This document shows positions 10,951-24,419 of a DNA stretch of 64,000 nucleotides, in pieces; position 1 is the first letter of the stretch, and every line of letters begins with the position of its first letter. The notes below the pieces were generated by a model, which saw only the letters and a program-made list of their open reading frames with translations, had not been told where the DNA came from and did no database searches. Source of the stretch: Berberis thunbergii (lineage: Eukaryota > Streptophyta > Magnoliopsida > Ranunculales > Berberidaceae); contig QNQO01005884.1 in NCBI GenBank assembly GCA_003290165.1, forward strand, positions 1 to 64,000, in the 5' to 3' direction. A program made the translations under genes and the position numbers.

Positions 10951-11826
10951 CAATCTACGGACATTAGTCCCATTCCTTTCGAGGTTTGCAAAACATTTTC
11001 TATAGCTAATCCTTTCGTCAAAGGATCAGCCAAGTTCGCATCAGTTCGTACATGATCCAATCTCACAGCACAAGTAGATAGAATTCTCTAACCGTACTGT
11101 GCTTACGACGTATTTGTCATTTCTTGCCGTTATAATAACGGTTATGTATTTTTCGCAATAGCCGCGGTACTATCACAATGGATCAAGACAGCTCGAATCA
11201 GTGTTTCCCATAAAGGGATCTCTGCTAGCAGGTTTCTTAGCCAACCTGCTTATTCCACTAGTCGTGGCTAGTGCAATCATTTCTAACTCCATCGTGGACT
11301 GTGCCAGAATGGTTTGTTTCTTTGATTTCCAAGAAACAGCTCCACCAGCTATATTGAAAATATAGCCACTGGTGGCTTTGGAGTCATCTAAAAGGGTGTT
11401 CCAATCAGCATCGCTATATCCTTCAAGGACAGTGGAAAACTTCTGTAATCTGAGGTTCTTAGCCCTCTTAAGGTACCTCATGACATTTTCAATTGCATCT
11501 ATAGAGGATAAGGCTTCTTGAAAGCTAATCCTCCTCGACTGAAAAATTATAGTAATCGGAGCCAAAGTTTTTAGAAGTTTGTATCCGTTTACTTCTCTTA
11601 GGCTCAGATTCTGTGGTCTATCAGTTTCGTTCATCCTTATCATAGGCACGTTATTTGAGGATGTACCCCCACTATTCCTCGAAATAACCCTCACTACGCC
11701 TCGAAAATAAATGCAATTTATCTTTTCATGAATAATTCCTTGAGAAACACAAATAATCTTCTCACAAAAATTCAAGATCCACAAAATTATTTTTAGCATG
11801 TATAAAAATATATGTAAGCTTTCCAT
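10951..11826 (-). pseudogene. U1 Ty1-copia RNase H relic
   Basis: The frame reads VMRYLKRAKNLRL, then GYSDADWNTLLDDSKATSGY, then SWKSKKQTILAQSTMELEM. An extra G near 11253 shifts the frame past the TAA found in the other units and adds an unrelated tail up to 11173. Beyond it, the conserved HCDSTAAIA, HVRTDANLADPLTKGL and SKGMGLMSVD blocks follow in different frames down to 10951. Confidence 0.85.
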
Positions 11827-12063
11827 TAAGGAACTTTTGAATTTCGGTCCCTCTAACTATTGTCATAAGCATGTTTAGCCACTTTTTGAATGCATATCAA
11901 ATTACGGTCCTTTTGCTAGCTGAAGCAGACCGTGCATTCAAATGTTAAGGACTCACAGAATGAGAATATTGAATAAAATACCCATTCTATTCACCACGAT
12001 ATTCTCATTTTTTTTGAAGTTCAAGTATCCACACAAAATATCATTAGAAAACATACCTTAAAT

Positions 12064-12393
12064 TCAGCTTCTGAATTTTGCAAACATTGATGTAATCACC
12101 AAGCTATATTTGTACATAAAAGCAACCTTTGGGAATTTAGTTGCAGACTTACATGGTAAAGTTTCCATTGCAAAACTAAGCAATAGCTTGAATTGTTCTA
12201 GATTGCCATCAACAAAAAAGATTAGAGCCACCAACATCATCATCATGAGAACACATCTTTTCCATAAGAATTCATTTCCTCTACCAAATAGTAAAATATT
12301 GAATACTAAATGAAGAAGATATAAAGATGTGGGTGACCCTTCACTCCTAAAAGCATTCATTGAATAAACAACTAGCAATTCGTAAGGCACCAA
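12064..12393 (-). other. U1 copy of the 123-codon internal ORF (shortened)
   Basis: Codon 6 is TAG in place of the TTG seen in most copies, so the frame now opens at the later MVPYELL and covers 109 codons. Otherwise it is collinear with the U5 copy. Confidence 0.5.
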
Positions 12394-14183
12394 ATAGCTA
12401 CTATGGATTTTACCTTCCTACCTTATCAAAATCAACTTTCCCTCATGTCCTAATCTTCAAATGTTAAAAAAATCAAACCATGTGAAAAATTAAACAGTGA
12501 CATCAAGAACAAAATTCACAGGTCGATCTGTATACAAATGATTCCTTATATCCTCCTTATTTCAATTTAAGATCAAACATCTATTGTAAAATTAATCACA
12601 AAGTTTTCTTTCCATCAATAGTATTGAGAAATAGAAGCATACCCAATTTTCACAATAGATCAATTATTGTTCTCACCAAAATAGACTGAATCATCCAAAG
12701 TGCATAACATTATTATCACAGAACTGCATACTCACTATCTAAAGAGTAACATGCATAGATGATATTGTTCACTTCTCACGAAATGTTCAAATGGAATTTA
12801 TTGATTCAGATTTCATGATGTTCCAACTCAGAAGCCTAATAGAGCAGCACTTTTAATTAAAATTCTATGAAATTTAACTTTAAATCATGGTGTTCTATTC
12901 ATACATAATCTCCTCTAGTTAGTCCTCCATGGTTTTAAAGTCTAGACTACATTTTACATTGTCAACATCTGTACATGTATGTTAATCTCTAACTACGTTA
13001 ATCATAATGTAAACTAATATGATTTCACAATATGGTTGTAAAGTCACCATAAAAATATCTTTAAAAATACACAACATCGAAAACCACCATTATAGATAAA
13101 GATATTTGAAATTATAAACGTAGTTGTAAAACTCTAAATCATGTGCATCTTTAAATATAACCCTTTTTCCAAACTTTTCAAATGTTACTATGGGTTGTGT
13201 CCTTGCATAGATTCTACCATAACCAATTTATAGAATAAATAAATGGAGAAAATCACATCCAACCCAATTTCACAACAAAACACTACTACCCAAGGATACA
13301 TAAAAACAACAACCTAGCTACAAAGGTTATCCTTCCAAACCCAACAGTATTGAATAATCGGATACTTACAGGTAATGAAATCAAAATCTCCCTAGAACAC
13401 AGGGTATCATTTCAACCTAATCAATTTCATTACTTGTTCCATCTTCTTTCTATATTTCCGTAATTTATATTATGGAAAATAAAGGGATCATTCTTTCAGT
13501 CTTAGTCATGGCATAAATGAAAAGGATAATGAAAACATAACATGTATAAATTTTTCTCGATAACATACTTGTTTTGTTATGGACATTGGCTAGTTCTTTA
13601 ACCCACCATTCAACTAGAAATTAATCATATGAAATCACAAAATTTGATTAAAAATTCTCGTTGAGCTACTTGATAGCCTCTTATAGTTGGCATAACTATT
13701 TTTTACATTAAACTATTCAGAAAATATGAGCATGGTCGTAACCAAATCATTTTCAGATAATTGAGCTTCTTCACAATATGAATAAAACTAACATGCTTTC
13801 CTTTCGGATCTGTAGTCATTCTACTTTTTTTTAAATATTTGCTCCAAACTATAGCTGAAACTCAATCTACTACTAAAGTGAAGAAAATGGGTTAAACCTT
13901 TTGTTCTGTTCAAGAGACCACCTCTTATGATCTAATGCCATTGAATATACAAATAAATGTATGACTATAATTTAAAAGCATGTATAATAGCAAAACACAA
14001 AGTGTTCTTCAACAGAGGGAAATCAATTTTTTTTTTTTTTTAGTAATGGCAGATCATACGAAGAATAGTTCATTACTAATTTATATATAATTCACTTCAT
14101 TAGCGATTAACTCAAGGCTTATGTGTGATCAAGTGTATGCATTCTTACACAGAAATTATGGTAGAAAGAATACATCTTAAAAT
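12394..14183 (-). repeat. U1 internal leader, no gene
   Basis: AT-rich leader, collinear with that of U5. It keeps the 31-bp segment GTTGTAAAACTCTAAATC.. that U2 and U4 have lost. Confidence 0.7.
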
Positions 14184-15169
14184 TGTTGTTACTGCAGTAT
14201 AAGATTCAAATAAAAAGTTAGGAACGAAAGTACTAATTTTTTCTTGGGTTGAGTCGCGGACTAGCTCGCTCTCTTTAAGACGTTTCGCGGCTCTGCCCAA
14301 GATTGTGCAAGCAGTGTACTAGGCCCGCCGTCCCCAGGATAAAACAGCCCAGAATCTTCTCTGTCTCGTTCAATCAATTGCACATTTGATGAACGGAATA
14401 CTATCACCCTTACACACTTGTTTTTGCTCGAAATCATCAATACATTGTACACAAATAAACAACACGAAAATTTCTTATTTGATAGAAATGCAAAAACAAA
14501 ACTAATTACAAAACGAAATCTCTCTTATTGCAAAAAAGGAAGAACTCTTGTTTTGCTTTTCTCTTTTTTTTTCATATATTCTAAACTCTAAGTTGTGTTG
14601 TATTTATAGTGATATTTGACATTCGTTAAAGAACGAAAACGCAGCTAGATTCGTAGAGAATGTAATTTAATAAATAAAACATTTTTTTAATAACTAGAAC
14701 ATGGAAAACGTTTTGCCTTTGAGATGGATAAAAATCATGTCTAGATCCATTGACATAAAGGACGCAATAAAAACGTGGAGTAATAAATTCGGCGCAACTC
14801 ATGGCAAAATGTGTGAAAGGAAGACGTCTAGATTCATTCCTTCTTTATAAATTCAAAATTTATTTTCATTTAAATATAGTTGTAGCAAAAAGAATGGGTT
14901 GCTCTCTTAATGACCCGACCCGATCGGACGGACGGCGGCGGCGGGCGCGAGAGTCTATCTCTCCCCTCCTCACAAAAGTGTGGTACCCCCAAGGGTCCAA
15001 GCCCAACTCCTAACTATCTCCTTATAAACTCTAACACAAAGAGTTATATAGTAGATATGGGACTAATATTAGAGAGAGATATCCCGAGACTAAAATCAAA
15101 AAGAGATCCAGGGTTCAAATCCAGGTTCACACCCATTTTCTTTTATTTTAAAAAGCCATATTTCCAACA
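14184..15169 (-). repeat. U2 LTR
   Basis: 986 bp, bounded by TGTTGG (minus-strand start at 15169) and ACAACA (end at 14184). It lacks a short stretch around ATACATGGACATAATCCCGT that the other LTRs have. The GC-rich GGACGG/GGCGGC segment is at about 14925-14950. Confidence 0.8.
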
Positions 15170-15262
15170 ATCCCCCACTTGGATTTTAAAACAATTTTCA
15201 ACAATCCCCCACTTGGATTTAAAAACAATTTTCATCGATCCCCCACTTGGATTTAAAAACAA
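15170..15262 (-). other. U2 triple polypurine tract
   Basis: Three copies of AAGTGGGGGAT on the minus strand, the last abutting the LTR start. Confidence 0.8.
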
Positions 15263-15788
15263 CTTTCATCGAGCAATCTAAAAAAAATATAAGATTGTGC
15301 ATAAACAAAAGTGTCTTTCGACTTGAACTCTTGCGTAGTGTTCATGCTTTAGATTATACTAGAGTAACTCGTAGTTTTGAACTCTATCTCTAACAGACAT
15401 TACACGCACAACCTTACCTGGGTGAAGTCTAAAAAGCTCGTGTTTTACGGCCATGCACGTATATCTTAGTATAGTGAAGGCTCTATGAATTTTGCTTAAA
15501 AATTCCATAGGAAGCGTCTAAACTTCCACAATCACTTAGGTGAGTCTATCAAGAGTACTCTTGTAGTTAGGTACTCCACTCCACATAGAGTATAGACCTC
15601 ATTAAGAGTTTTTTTTTTTTTAAACTCATCCCACAATCGCTTCAGGAATTCATGATTTAATCTAGGAATGAGATTGCTATTTTGTCATCATGATTCACAT
15701 CATATCATTCACAACTTGTTATTACCTATTGAACCTAATTCTTTTGATCTCCAGTCTATAGGTTGGGTTACCGTCATGAATAACTCAG

Positions 15789-16589
15789 CAATCTACGGAC
15801 ATTAGCCCCATTCCTTTCGAGGTTTGAAAAACCCTTTCTATAGCTAATCCTTTCGTCAAAGGATCAGCCAAGTTCGCATCAGTTCGTACATGATCCAATC
15901 TCACAGCACCAGTAGACAGAATTCTCTAACCGTACTGTGCTTACGACGTATTTGTCGTTTCTTGTCGTTATAATATCGGTTTTGTATTTTTTGCAATAGT
16001 CGCGGGTACTATCGCAATGGATCAAGACAACTGGAATCAGTCTTTCCCATAAAGGGATCTCTGCTAGCAGGTTTCTTAGCCAACCTGCTTATTCATTAGC
16101 CGTGGCTAGTGCAATCATTTCTGGCTCCATCGTGGACTGTGCCAGAATGGTTTGTTTCTTTGATTTCCAAGAAACACCTCCACCAGCTATATTGAAAATA
16201 TAGCCACTGGTGGCTTTGGAGTCATCTGAAAGGGTGTTCCAATCAGCATCGCTATATCCTTCAAGGACAGTGGAAAACTTCTGTAATCTGAGGTTCTTAG
16301 TCCTCTTAAGGTACCTCATGACATTTTCAATTGCATCTATAGAGGATAAGGCTTCTTGAAAGCTAATCCTCCTCGACTGAAAAAACATAGTAATCGGAGC
16401 CAAAGTTTTTAGAAGTTTGTATCCGTTTACTTCTCTTAGGCTCAGATTCGGTGGTCTATCAGTTTCATTCATCCTTATCATAGGCACGTTATTTGAGGAT
16501 GTACCCCCACTATTCCTCGAAACAACCCTCACTATGCCTCGAAAATAAATGCAATTTATCTTTTCATGAATAATTCCTTGAGAACACAA
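15789..16589 (-). pseudogene. U2 Ty1-copia RNase H relic
   Basis: Open from 16589 to the shared TAA at about 16089. Private changes include GGGVSW for GGAVSW and MEPEM for MESEM. The later RNase H blocks continue out of frame to 15789. Confidence 0.85.
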
Positions 16590-16911
16590 AAAATCTTCTC
16601 ACAAAAAATCAGGATCCACAAACTTATTTTTAGCATGTATAAAAATATACGTAAGCTTTCCATTAAGGAACTTTTGAATTTCGGTCCCTCTAACTATTGT
16701 CATAAACAGGTTTAGCCACTTTTTGAATGCATATTAAATTACGGCCCTTTCGCTAGCTGAAGCAGACCGTGCATTCAAATGTTAAGGACTCGCACAATGA
16801 GAATATTGAATAAAATACCCATTCTATTCACCTCGCTATTCTCATTTTCTTGTAAGTTCAAGTATCAACACAAAATATCATTAGAAAAATACCTTAAATT
16901 CAGCTTCTGAA

Positions 16912-17271
16912 TTATACAAACTTTGATGTAATCACCAACCTATATTTGTGCAAAAAAGCAACCTTTGGGAATTTAGTTGCAGACTTTGATGGTAAAGGTT
17001 CCATTGCAAAACCAAGTAATAGCTTGAATTGTTCTAGATTGCCATCAACAAAAAAGATTAGATCCACCAACATCATCATCATGAGAACACATCTTTTCCA
17101 TAAGAATTCATGTCCTCTACCAAATAGTAAAACATTGAATACTAAATGAAGAAGATATAAAGATGTGGGTGACCCTTCACTCCTAAAAGCATTCTTTGAA
17201 TAAACAGCTAGCGATTCGTAAGGCACCAAATAGCTACTATGGATTTTACATTCCAACCTTATCAAAATCAA
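16912..17271 (-). other. U2 copy of the 123-codon internal ORF
   Basis: 119 codons. It ends four codons early (ITSKFV, stop) through a substitution in the AAATTC region; otherwise it is collinear with U5. Confidence 0.5.
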
Positions 17272-18911
17272 CTTTCCCTCATGCCCTAATCTTCAAATGT
17301 TAAAAAAATCAAACCATGTGAAAATCCGGCCAACTTATGGTTATAGCAAAATCATTTAAACAGTGACATCAAGAACAAAATTCACAGGTCGATCTGTATA
17401 CAAATGATTCCTTATATTCTCCTTATTTAAGTTTAACATTAAACATCTATTGTAAAATTAATCACAAAGTTTTCTTTTCATCAATAGTATTGAGAAATAG
17501 AAGCATACCCAATTTTCACAATAAATCAATTATTGTTCTCACCAAAATAGACTGAATCCTCCAAAGTGCATAACATAATTATCATAGAACTGCATACTCC
17601 TTATCTAAAGAGTAACATGCATAGATGATATTGTTCACTTCTCACGAAATGTTCAAATGGAATTTATTGATTCAGATTTCATGATATTCCAACTCAGAAA
17701 GCCTAATAGAGCAGCACTTTTAATTAAAATACTATGAATTTTAACTTTAAATCATGGTGTTCTATTCATACATAATCTCCTCTAGTTAGTCCTCCATGGT
17801 TTTAGAGTCTAGACTACATCTTACATTGTCAACATCTGTACATGTATGTCAATCTCTAACTACGTTAATCATAATGTAAACTAATTTGATTTCACAATAT
17901 GGTTGTAAAGTCACCATAAAAATATCTTTAAAAATACACAACATGGAAAACCACCATTATAGATAAAGATATCTGAAATTGTAAACGTAAATATAACCCT
18001 TTTTCCAAACTTTTCAAATGTTACTATGGGTTGTGTCCTAGCTACAAAGGTTATCCTTCCAAACCCAACAGTATTGAATAATCACATACTTACAGGTAAT
18101 GAAATCAAAATCTCCCTAGAAACACAGGGTATCATTTCAACCTAATCAATTTCATTACTTGTTCCATCTTCTTTCTATATTTCCGTAATTTATTTTATGG
18201 AAAATAAAGGGATCATTCTTTCAATCTTAGTCATGGCAGAAATAAAAAGGACATTGAAAACATAACATGTATAAATTCTTTCTCGATAACATACTTGTTT
18301 TGTTATGGACATTGGCTAGTTCTATAACCCACCATTCAACAAGAAATTAATCATATGAAATCACAAAATTTGATGAAAAATTCTCGTTGAGCTACTTGAT
18401 AGCCTCTTATAGCTGGCATAACTATTTTTCACATTAAACTATTCTGAAAACATGAGCATGGTCGTAACCAAATCATTTTCAGATAATTGAGCTTCTTCAC
18501 AATATGAATAAAACTAATATGCTTTCCTTTCGGAGCTGTAGTCATTCTACTTTTTTTTTTTTAAATATTTTCTCCAAACTATAACTGAAACTCAATCTAC
18601 AATTAAAGTAAAGAAAATGGGTTAAACCTTTTGTTCTGTTCAAGAGACCACCTCTTATGATCTGATGCCATTGAATATACAAATAAATGTATAACTATAA
18701 TTTAAAAGCATGTATAATAGCAAAACACAAAGCGTTCTTCCGCAGAAGGAAATCAATTTTTTTTTTTATGTAATGGCGGATCATAAGAAGAATAGTTCAT
18801 CACTAATTTATATATAATTCACTTCATTAGCGATTAACTCAAAGCTTATGCGTGATCAAGGGTGTGCATTCTTACAAAGAAAATTATGGCAGAAAGAATA
18901 CGTCTTAAAAT
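17272..18911 (-). repeat. U2 internal leader with two deletions, no gene
   Basis: It lacks the 31-bp GTTGTAAAACTC.. segment near 17986 (shared with U4). It also lacks about 110 bp between GTGTCC and TAGCTACAAAGG near 18039, joined at a CCT/CTA overlap. Confidence 0.7.
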
Positions 18912-19925
18912 TGTTGTTACTGCAGTATATGATTCAAATAAAAAATTAGGAACAAAAGTACCAATTTGTTCTTGGGTTGAGTCGCGGACTAGCTCGCTCT
19001 CTTTAAGACGTTTCGCGGCTCTGCCCAAGATTGTGCAAGCAATGTACTAGTCCCGCCGTCCCCAGGATAAAACAACCTAGAATCTTCTCTGTCTCGTTCA
19101 ATCAATTGCAGATTTGATGAACGGAATACTATCACCCTTACACACTTGTTTTTGCTCGGAATCATCAATACTTTGAAAATAAATAAACAACACGAAAATT
19201 TCTTCTTTGATAGAAATGCAAAAACAAAACTAATTACAAAACGAAATCTCTCTTATTGCAAAAAGGAAGAACTCTTGTTTTGCTTTTCTCTTCTTTTTTC
19301 TCATATATTCTAAACTCTAAGTTGTGTTGTATTTATAGTGATAATTGACATTCATTAAAGAACGAAAATGCAGATAGATTCGTAGAGAATGCAATTTAAT
19401 AAATAAAATGTTTTTTTAATAACTAGAACAAGGAAAACGTTTTGGCTTTGAGATGGATAAAAATCATGTCTAGATCCATTGACATAAAGGACACAATAAA
19501 AACGTGAAGCGAAAAAACCGGGCGCAACTCATGCCAAAACGTGTGAAAGGAAGACGTCTAGATACATGGACATAATCCCGTCTAGATTCATTCCTTCTTC
19601 ATAAATTCAAAATTTATTTTCATTTAAATAAAGTTGTAGCAAAAATAATGGGCTGCTCTCTTAATGACCCGATCGGACGGACGGACGGCGGCGGCAGCGG
19701 GCGCGAGAGTCTATCTCTCCCCTCCTCACAAAAGTGTGGTACCCCAAGGGGTCCAAGCCCAAGTCCTGACTAAATCATTATAAACTCTAACACAAAGAGT
19801 TATATAGTAGATATGGGACTAATATTAGAGAGAGAGATCCAGAGACTAAAATCAGAAAGAGATCCAGGGTTCAAATCCAGGTTCTCACCCATTTTCTTTT
19901 ATTTTAAAAAGCCATATTTCCAACA
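18912..19925 (-). repeat. U3 LTR
   Basis: Full length, 1014 bp, with TG..CA ends. The T-rich tract in the preceding leader is short. Confidence 0.82.
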
Positions 19926-20019
19926 ATCCCCCACTTGGATTTTTAAAACAATTTTCAACAATCCCCCACTTGGATTTAAAAACAATTTTCATCGATCCCC
20001 CACTTGGATTTAAAAACAA
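19926..20019 (-). other. U3 triple polypurine tract
   Basis: Three AAGTGGGGGAT copies in the same spacing as U5. Confidence 0.8.
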
Positions 20020-20540
20020 CTTTCATCGACTAATCTAAAAAAAATATAAGATTGTGTATAAACAAAAGTGTCTTTCGACTTGAACTCTTGCGTAGTGTTC
20101 ATGCTTTAGATTATACTAGAGTAACTCGTAGTTTTTAACTCTATCTCTAACAGACATTACACGCACAACCTTACCAGGGTGAAGTCTAAAAAGCCCGTGC
20201 TTTACGGCCATGCACGTATATCCTAGTATAGTGAAGGCTCTAGGAATTTTGCTCACAAATTCCATAGGAAGCGGCGAAACTTCCATAAATCACTTAGTTG
20301 AGTCTATCAAGAGTACTCATGTAGCTAGGTACTCCACTCCACATAGAGTATAGACCTCATTAAGAGTTTTTTTTTTTTTTACTCATCCGACAATCGCTTC
20401 AGGAATTCATGCTTTAATCTAGGAATGAGATTGCTATTTTGTCTGGATGATTCACATCATATCATTCACAACTTGTTCCTATTAAACCTATTTCTTTTGA
20501 TCTCCAGTCTATAGGTTGGGTTACCGTCATGAATAACACA

Positions 20541-21140
20541 GCAATCTACGGACATTTGTCCCATTCCTTTCGAGGTTTGCAAAACCTTTTCTATAGCTAA
20601 TCCTTTCGTCAAAGGATCAGCTAAGTTCGCATCAGTTCGTACATGATCCAATGTCACAGCACTAGTAGATAGAATTCTCTAACCGTACTGTGCTTAAGAC
20701 GTATTTGTCATTTCTTGTCGTTATAATAACGGTTCTGTATTTTTTGCAATAGTCGCGGTACTATCGCAATGGATCAAGACAGCTCGAATCAGTCTTTCCC
20801 ATAAAGGGATCTCTGCTAGCAGGTTTCTTAGCCAATCTGCTTATTCACTAGCCGTGGCTAGTGCAATCATTTCTGACTCCATCGTGGACTGTGCCAGAAT
20901 GGTTTGTTTGTTTGATTTCCAATAAATAGCTCCACCAGCTATATTGAAAATATAGCCACTGGTGGCTTTGGAGTCATCTGAAAGGGTGTTCCAATCAGCA
21001 TTGCTATATCCTTCAAGGACAGTGGAAAACTTCTGTAATCTGAGGTTCTTAGTCCTCTTAAGGTACCTCATGACTTTTTCAATATCATCTATAGAGGATA
21101 AGGCTTCTTGAAAGCTAATCCTCATCGACTGAAAAAACAT
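20541..21140 (-). pseudogene. U3 Ty1-copia RNase H relic
   Basis: Frame 21140-20841 ends at the shared TAA. Upstream, a 1-bp loss near 21175 (GTATCGTTTAC) breaks continuity with the NETDRPQ segment. Unusually, the C-terminal piece is open from 20657 to 20466 (HVRTDANLADPLTKGLAIEK, then VLQTSKGMGQMSVDCCVIHD), because TGT replaces the TGA found after SVDC in the sister units. Confidence 0.85.
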
Positions 21141-21676
21141 AGTAATCGTAGCTAAAGTTTTTAGAAGTTTGTATCGTTTACTTCTTTTAGGCTCAGATTC
21201 TGTGGTCTATCAGTTTCATTCATCCTTATCATAGGCACGTTATTTGAGGATGTACCCCCACTATTCCTCGAAATAACCCCCACTATGCCTCGAAAATAAA
21301 TGCAATTTATCTTTTAATGAATAATTCCTTGAGAAACACAAAAAATCTTCTCATAAAAAATCATGATCCACAAATTTTTTTTATCATGTATAAAAATATA
21401 CGTAAGCTTTCCATTAAGGAACTTTTGAATTTCGATCCCTCTAACTATTGTCATAAACAAGTTTAGCAACTTTTTGAATGCATATTAAATTACGGTCCTT
21501 TTGCTAGCTGAAGCAGACCGTGCATTCAAATGTTAAGGACTCACATAATGAGAATATTGAATAAAATACCCATTCTATTCACCTCGCTATTCTCATTTTC
21601 TTTTAAGTTCAAGTATCAACACAAAATATCATTTGAAAACATACCTTAAATTCAGCTTCTGAATTTTGCAAACTTT

Positions 21677-21694
21677 AATAAATTCACCTCGCGG
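21677..21694. other. U3/U4 deletion junction with filler
   Basis: U3 sequence is collinear up to GCAAACTTT near 21676. U4 LTR sequence resumes at CTCATATATTC (21695). The bases between contain TTCACCTCGC, a string that also occurs about 90 bp earlier (21577-21590). About 2.5 kb is missing: the U3 123-codon ORF, the U3 leader and the 3' third of the U4 LTR. Confidence 0.8.
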
Positions 21695-22320
21695 CTCATA
21701 TATTCTAAACTCTAAGTTGTGTTGTATTTATAGTGATAATTGACATTCGTTAAAGAACGAAAATGCAGCTAGATTCGTAGAGAATGCAATTTAATAAATA
21801 TAACAGTATTTTAATAACTAGAACATGGAAAACGTTTTGGCTTTGAAATGGATAAAAATCTTGTCTAGATCCATTGACATAAAGGACGCAATAAAAACGT
21901 GAAGCAATAAATCCGGCGCAACTCATGGCAAAACGTGTGAAAGGAAGACGTCTAGATACATGGACATAATCCCGTCTAGATTCATTCCTTCTTCATAAAT
22001 TAGAAATTTATTTTCATTTAAATAAAGTTGTAGCAAAAAGAATGGGTTGCTTTCTTAATGACCCGATCGGACGGACGGACGGCGGCGGCGGCGGGCGCGA
22101 GAGTCTATCTCTCCCCTCCTCTCAAAAGTGTGGTACCCCTAGGGGGTCCAAGCCCAAGTCCTAACTATCTCCTTATAAACTCTAATATAAAGAGTTATAT
22201 AGTAGATATGGGACTAATATTAGAGAGAGAGATCCAGAAACTAAAATCAGAAAGAGATCCAGGGTTCAAATCCAGGTTCACACCCATTTTCTTTTATTTT
22301 AAAAGGGCATATTTCCAACA
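21695..22320 (-). repeat. U4 LTR, 3' third deleted
   Basis: It keeps the TGTTGG start (22320), the U3-like part with GC-rich block and the TATAAATA box, but ends at the fusion junction. It has no LTR 3' terminus. Confidence 0.82.
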
Positions 22321-22413
22321 ATCCCCCACTTGGATTTTTAAAACAATTTTCAACAATCCCCCACTTGGTTTTAAAAACAATTTTCATCGAACCCCCACTT
22401 GGATTTAAAAACA
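22321..22413 (-). other. U4 triple polypurine tract
   Basis: Three copies; one has AACCAAGTGGGGG in place of ATCCAAGTGGGGG. Confidence 0.78.
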
Positions 22414-22934
22414 ACTTTCATCGAGCAATCTAAAAAAATATAAGATTGTGCATAAACAAAAGTGTCTTTCGACTTGAACTCTTCCGTAGTGTTCATGCTT
22501 TAGATTATACTAGTGTAACTCGTAGTTTTGAACTCTTTCTCTAACAGACATTACACGCACAACCTTACCAGGGTCAAGTATAAAAAGCTTGTGTTTTACG
22601 GCCATGCACGTATATCCAAGTATAGTGAAGGCTCTAAGAATTTTGCTCACAAATTCCATAGGAAGCAGCCAAACTTCCACAATCACTTAGGTGAGTCTAT
22701 CAAGAATACTCTTGTAGCTAGGTACTCCACTCCACATTGAGTATAGACCTCATTAAGAGTTTTTTTTTAACTCATCCAACAATCGCTTCAGGAATTCATG
22801 CTTTAATCTTGGAATGAGATTGCAATTTTGTCAGCATGATTCACATCATATCATTCACAACTTGTTATTACCTTTTAAACCTATTTCTTTTGATCTCCAA
22901 TCTATAGGTTGGGTTACCGTCATGAATAACTCAG

Positions 22935-23810
22935 AAATCTACGGACATTAGTCCCATTCCTTTCGATGTTTGCAAAACCTTTTCTATAGCTAATCCTTTC
23001 GTCAAAGGATCAGCCAAGTTCGCATCAGTTCGTACATGATCCAATCTCACAGCACCAGTAGATAGAATTCTCTAACCGTACTGTGCTTACGACGTATTTG
23101 TCGTTTCTTGTCGTTATAATAACGGTTCTGTATTTTTCGCAATAGCCGCGGTACTATAGTAATGGATCAAGACAGATGGAATCAGTCTTTCCCATAAAGG
23201 GATCTCTGCTAGCAGGTTTCTTAGCCGACCTGCTTATTCACTAGCCGTGGCTAGTGCAATCATTTCTGACTCCATCGTGGACTGTGCCATAATGGTTTGT
23301 TTCTTTGATTTCCAAGAAACAGCTCCTCCAGCTATATTGAAAATATAGCCACTGGTGGCTTTGGAGTCACCTGAAAGGGTGTTCCAATCAGCATCGCCAT
23401 ATCCTTCTAGGATAGTGGAAAACTTCTGTAATCTGAGGTTCTTAGTCCTCTTAAGGTACCTCATGACAATTTCAATTGCATCTATAGAGGATAAGGCTTC
23501 TTGAAAGCTACTCATCCTCGACTGAAAAAAAAATAGTAATCGGAGCCAAAGTTTTTAGAAGTTTGTATCCGTTTACTTCTCTTAGGCTCAGATTCTGTGG
23601 TCTATCAGTTTCATTCATCCTTATCATAGGCACGTTATTTGAGGATGTACCCCTACTATTCCTCGAAATAACCCTCACTATGCCTCGAAAATAAATGCAA
23701 TTTATCTTTTCATGAATAATTCCTTGAGAAACACAAAAAATCTTCTCACAAAAAATCAGGATCCACAAACTTATTTTTAGCATGTATAAAAATATACGTA
23801 AGCTTTCCAT
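22935..23810 (-). pseudogene. U4 Ty1-copia RNase H relic
   Basis: Split into two overlapping frames (23810-23508 and 23515-23234) by one extra A in the AAAAAAAA run near 23530. The second half carries the RNase H core with TIMAQSTMESEM and stops at the shared TAA. Confidence 0.85.
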
Positions 23811-24047
23811 TAAGGAACTTTTGAATTTCGGTCCCTCTAACTATTGTCATAAACAGGTTTAGCCACTTTTTGAATGCATATTAAATTACGGCCCTTTCGC
23901 TAGCTGAAGCAGACCGTGCATTCAAATGTTAAGGACTCGCATAATGAGAATATTGAATAAAATACTCATTCTATTCACCTGGATATTCTCATTTTCTTTT
24001 AAGTTCAAGTATCAACACAAAATATCATTAGAAAACATACCTTAAAT

Positions 24048-24419
24048 TTAGCTTCTGAATTTTGCAAACTTTGATGTAATCGCCAAGCTATATTTGTGCA
24101 TAAAAGCTACCTTTGGGAATTTAGTTGCGGACTTAGATGGTAAAGGTTTCATACCAAAACCAAGCAATAGCTTGAATTTTTCTAGATTGCCATCAACAAA
24201 AAAGATTAGATCCACCAACATCATCATCATGAGAACACATCTTTTCCATAAGAATTCATGTCCTCTACCAAATAGTAAAACATTGAATACTAAATGAAGA
24301 AGATATAAAGATGTGGGTGACACTTCACTCCAAAAAGCATTCATTGAATAAACAACTAGCAATTCGTAAGGCACCAAATAGCTACTATGGATTTTACCTT
24401 CCAACCTTATCAAAATCAA
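24048..24419 (-). other. U4 copy of the 123-codon internal ORF
   Basis: Full 123 codons. Private changes include NAFWSEVSPT and NLEKFKLLLGFGMKPL. Confidence 0.5.

Noticed and set aside
24094..24297. Plus-strand 67-codon frame (MCIKATFGNLV..) present in most units
   Set aside because: It lies wholly opposite the 123-codon minus-strand frame; its openness follows from the same conserved DNA and it has no recognisable motif.
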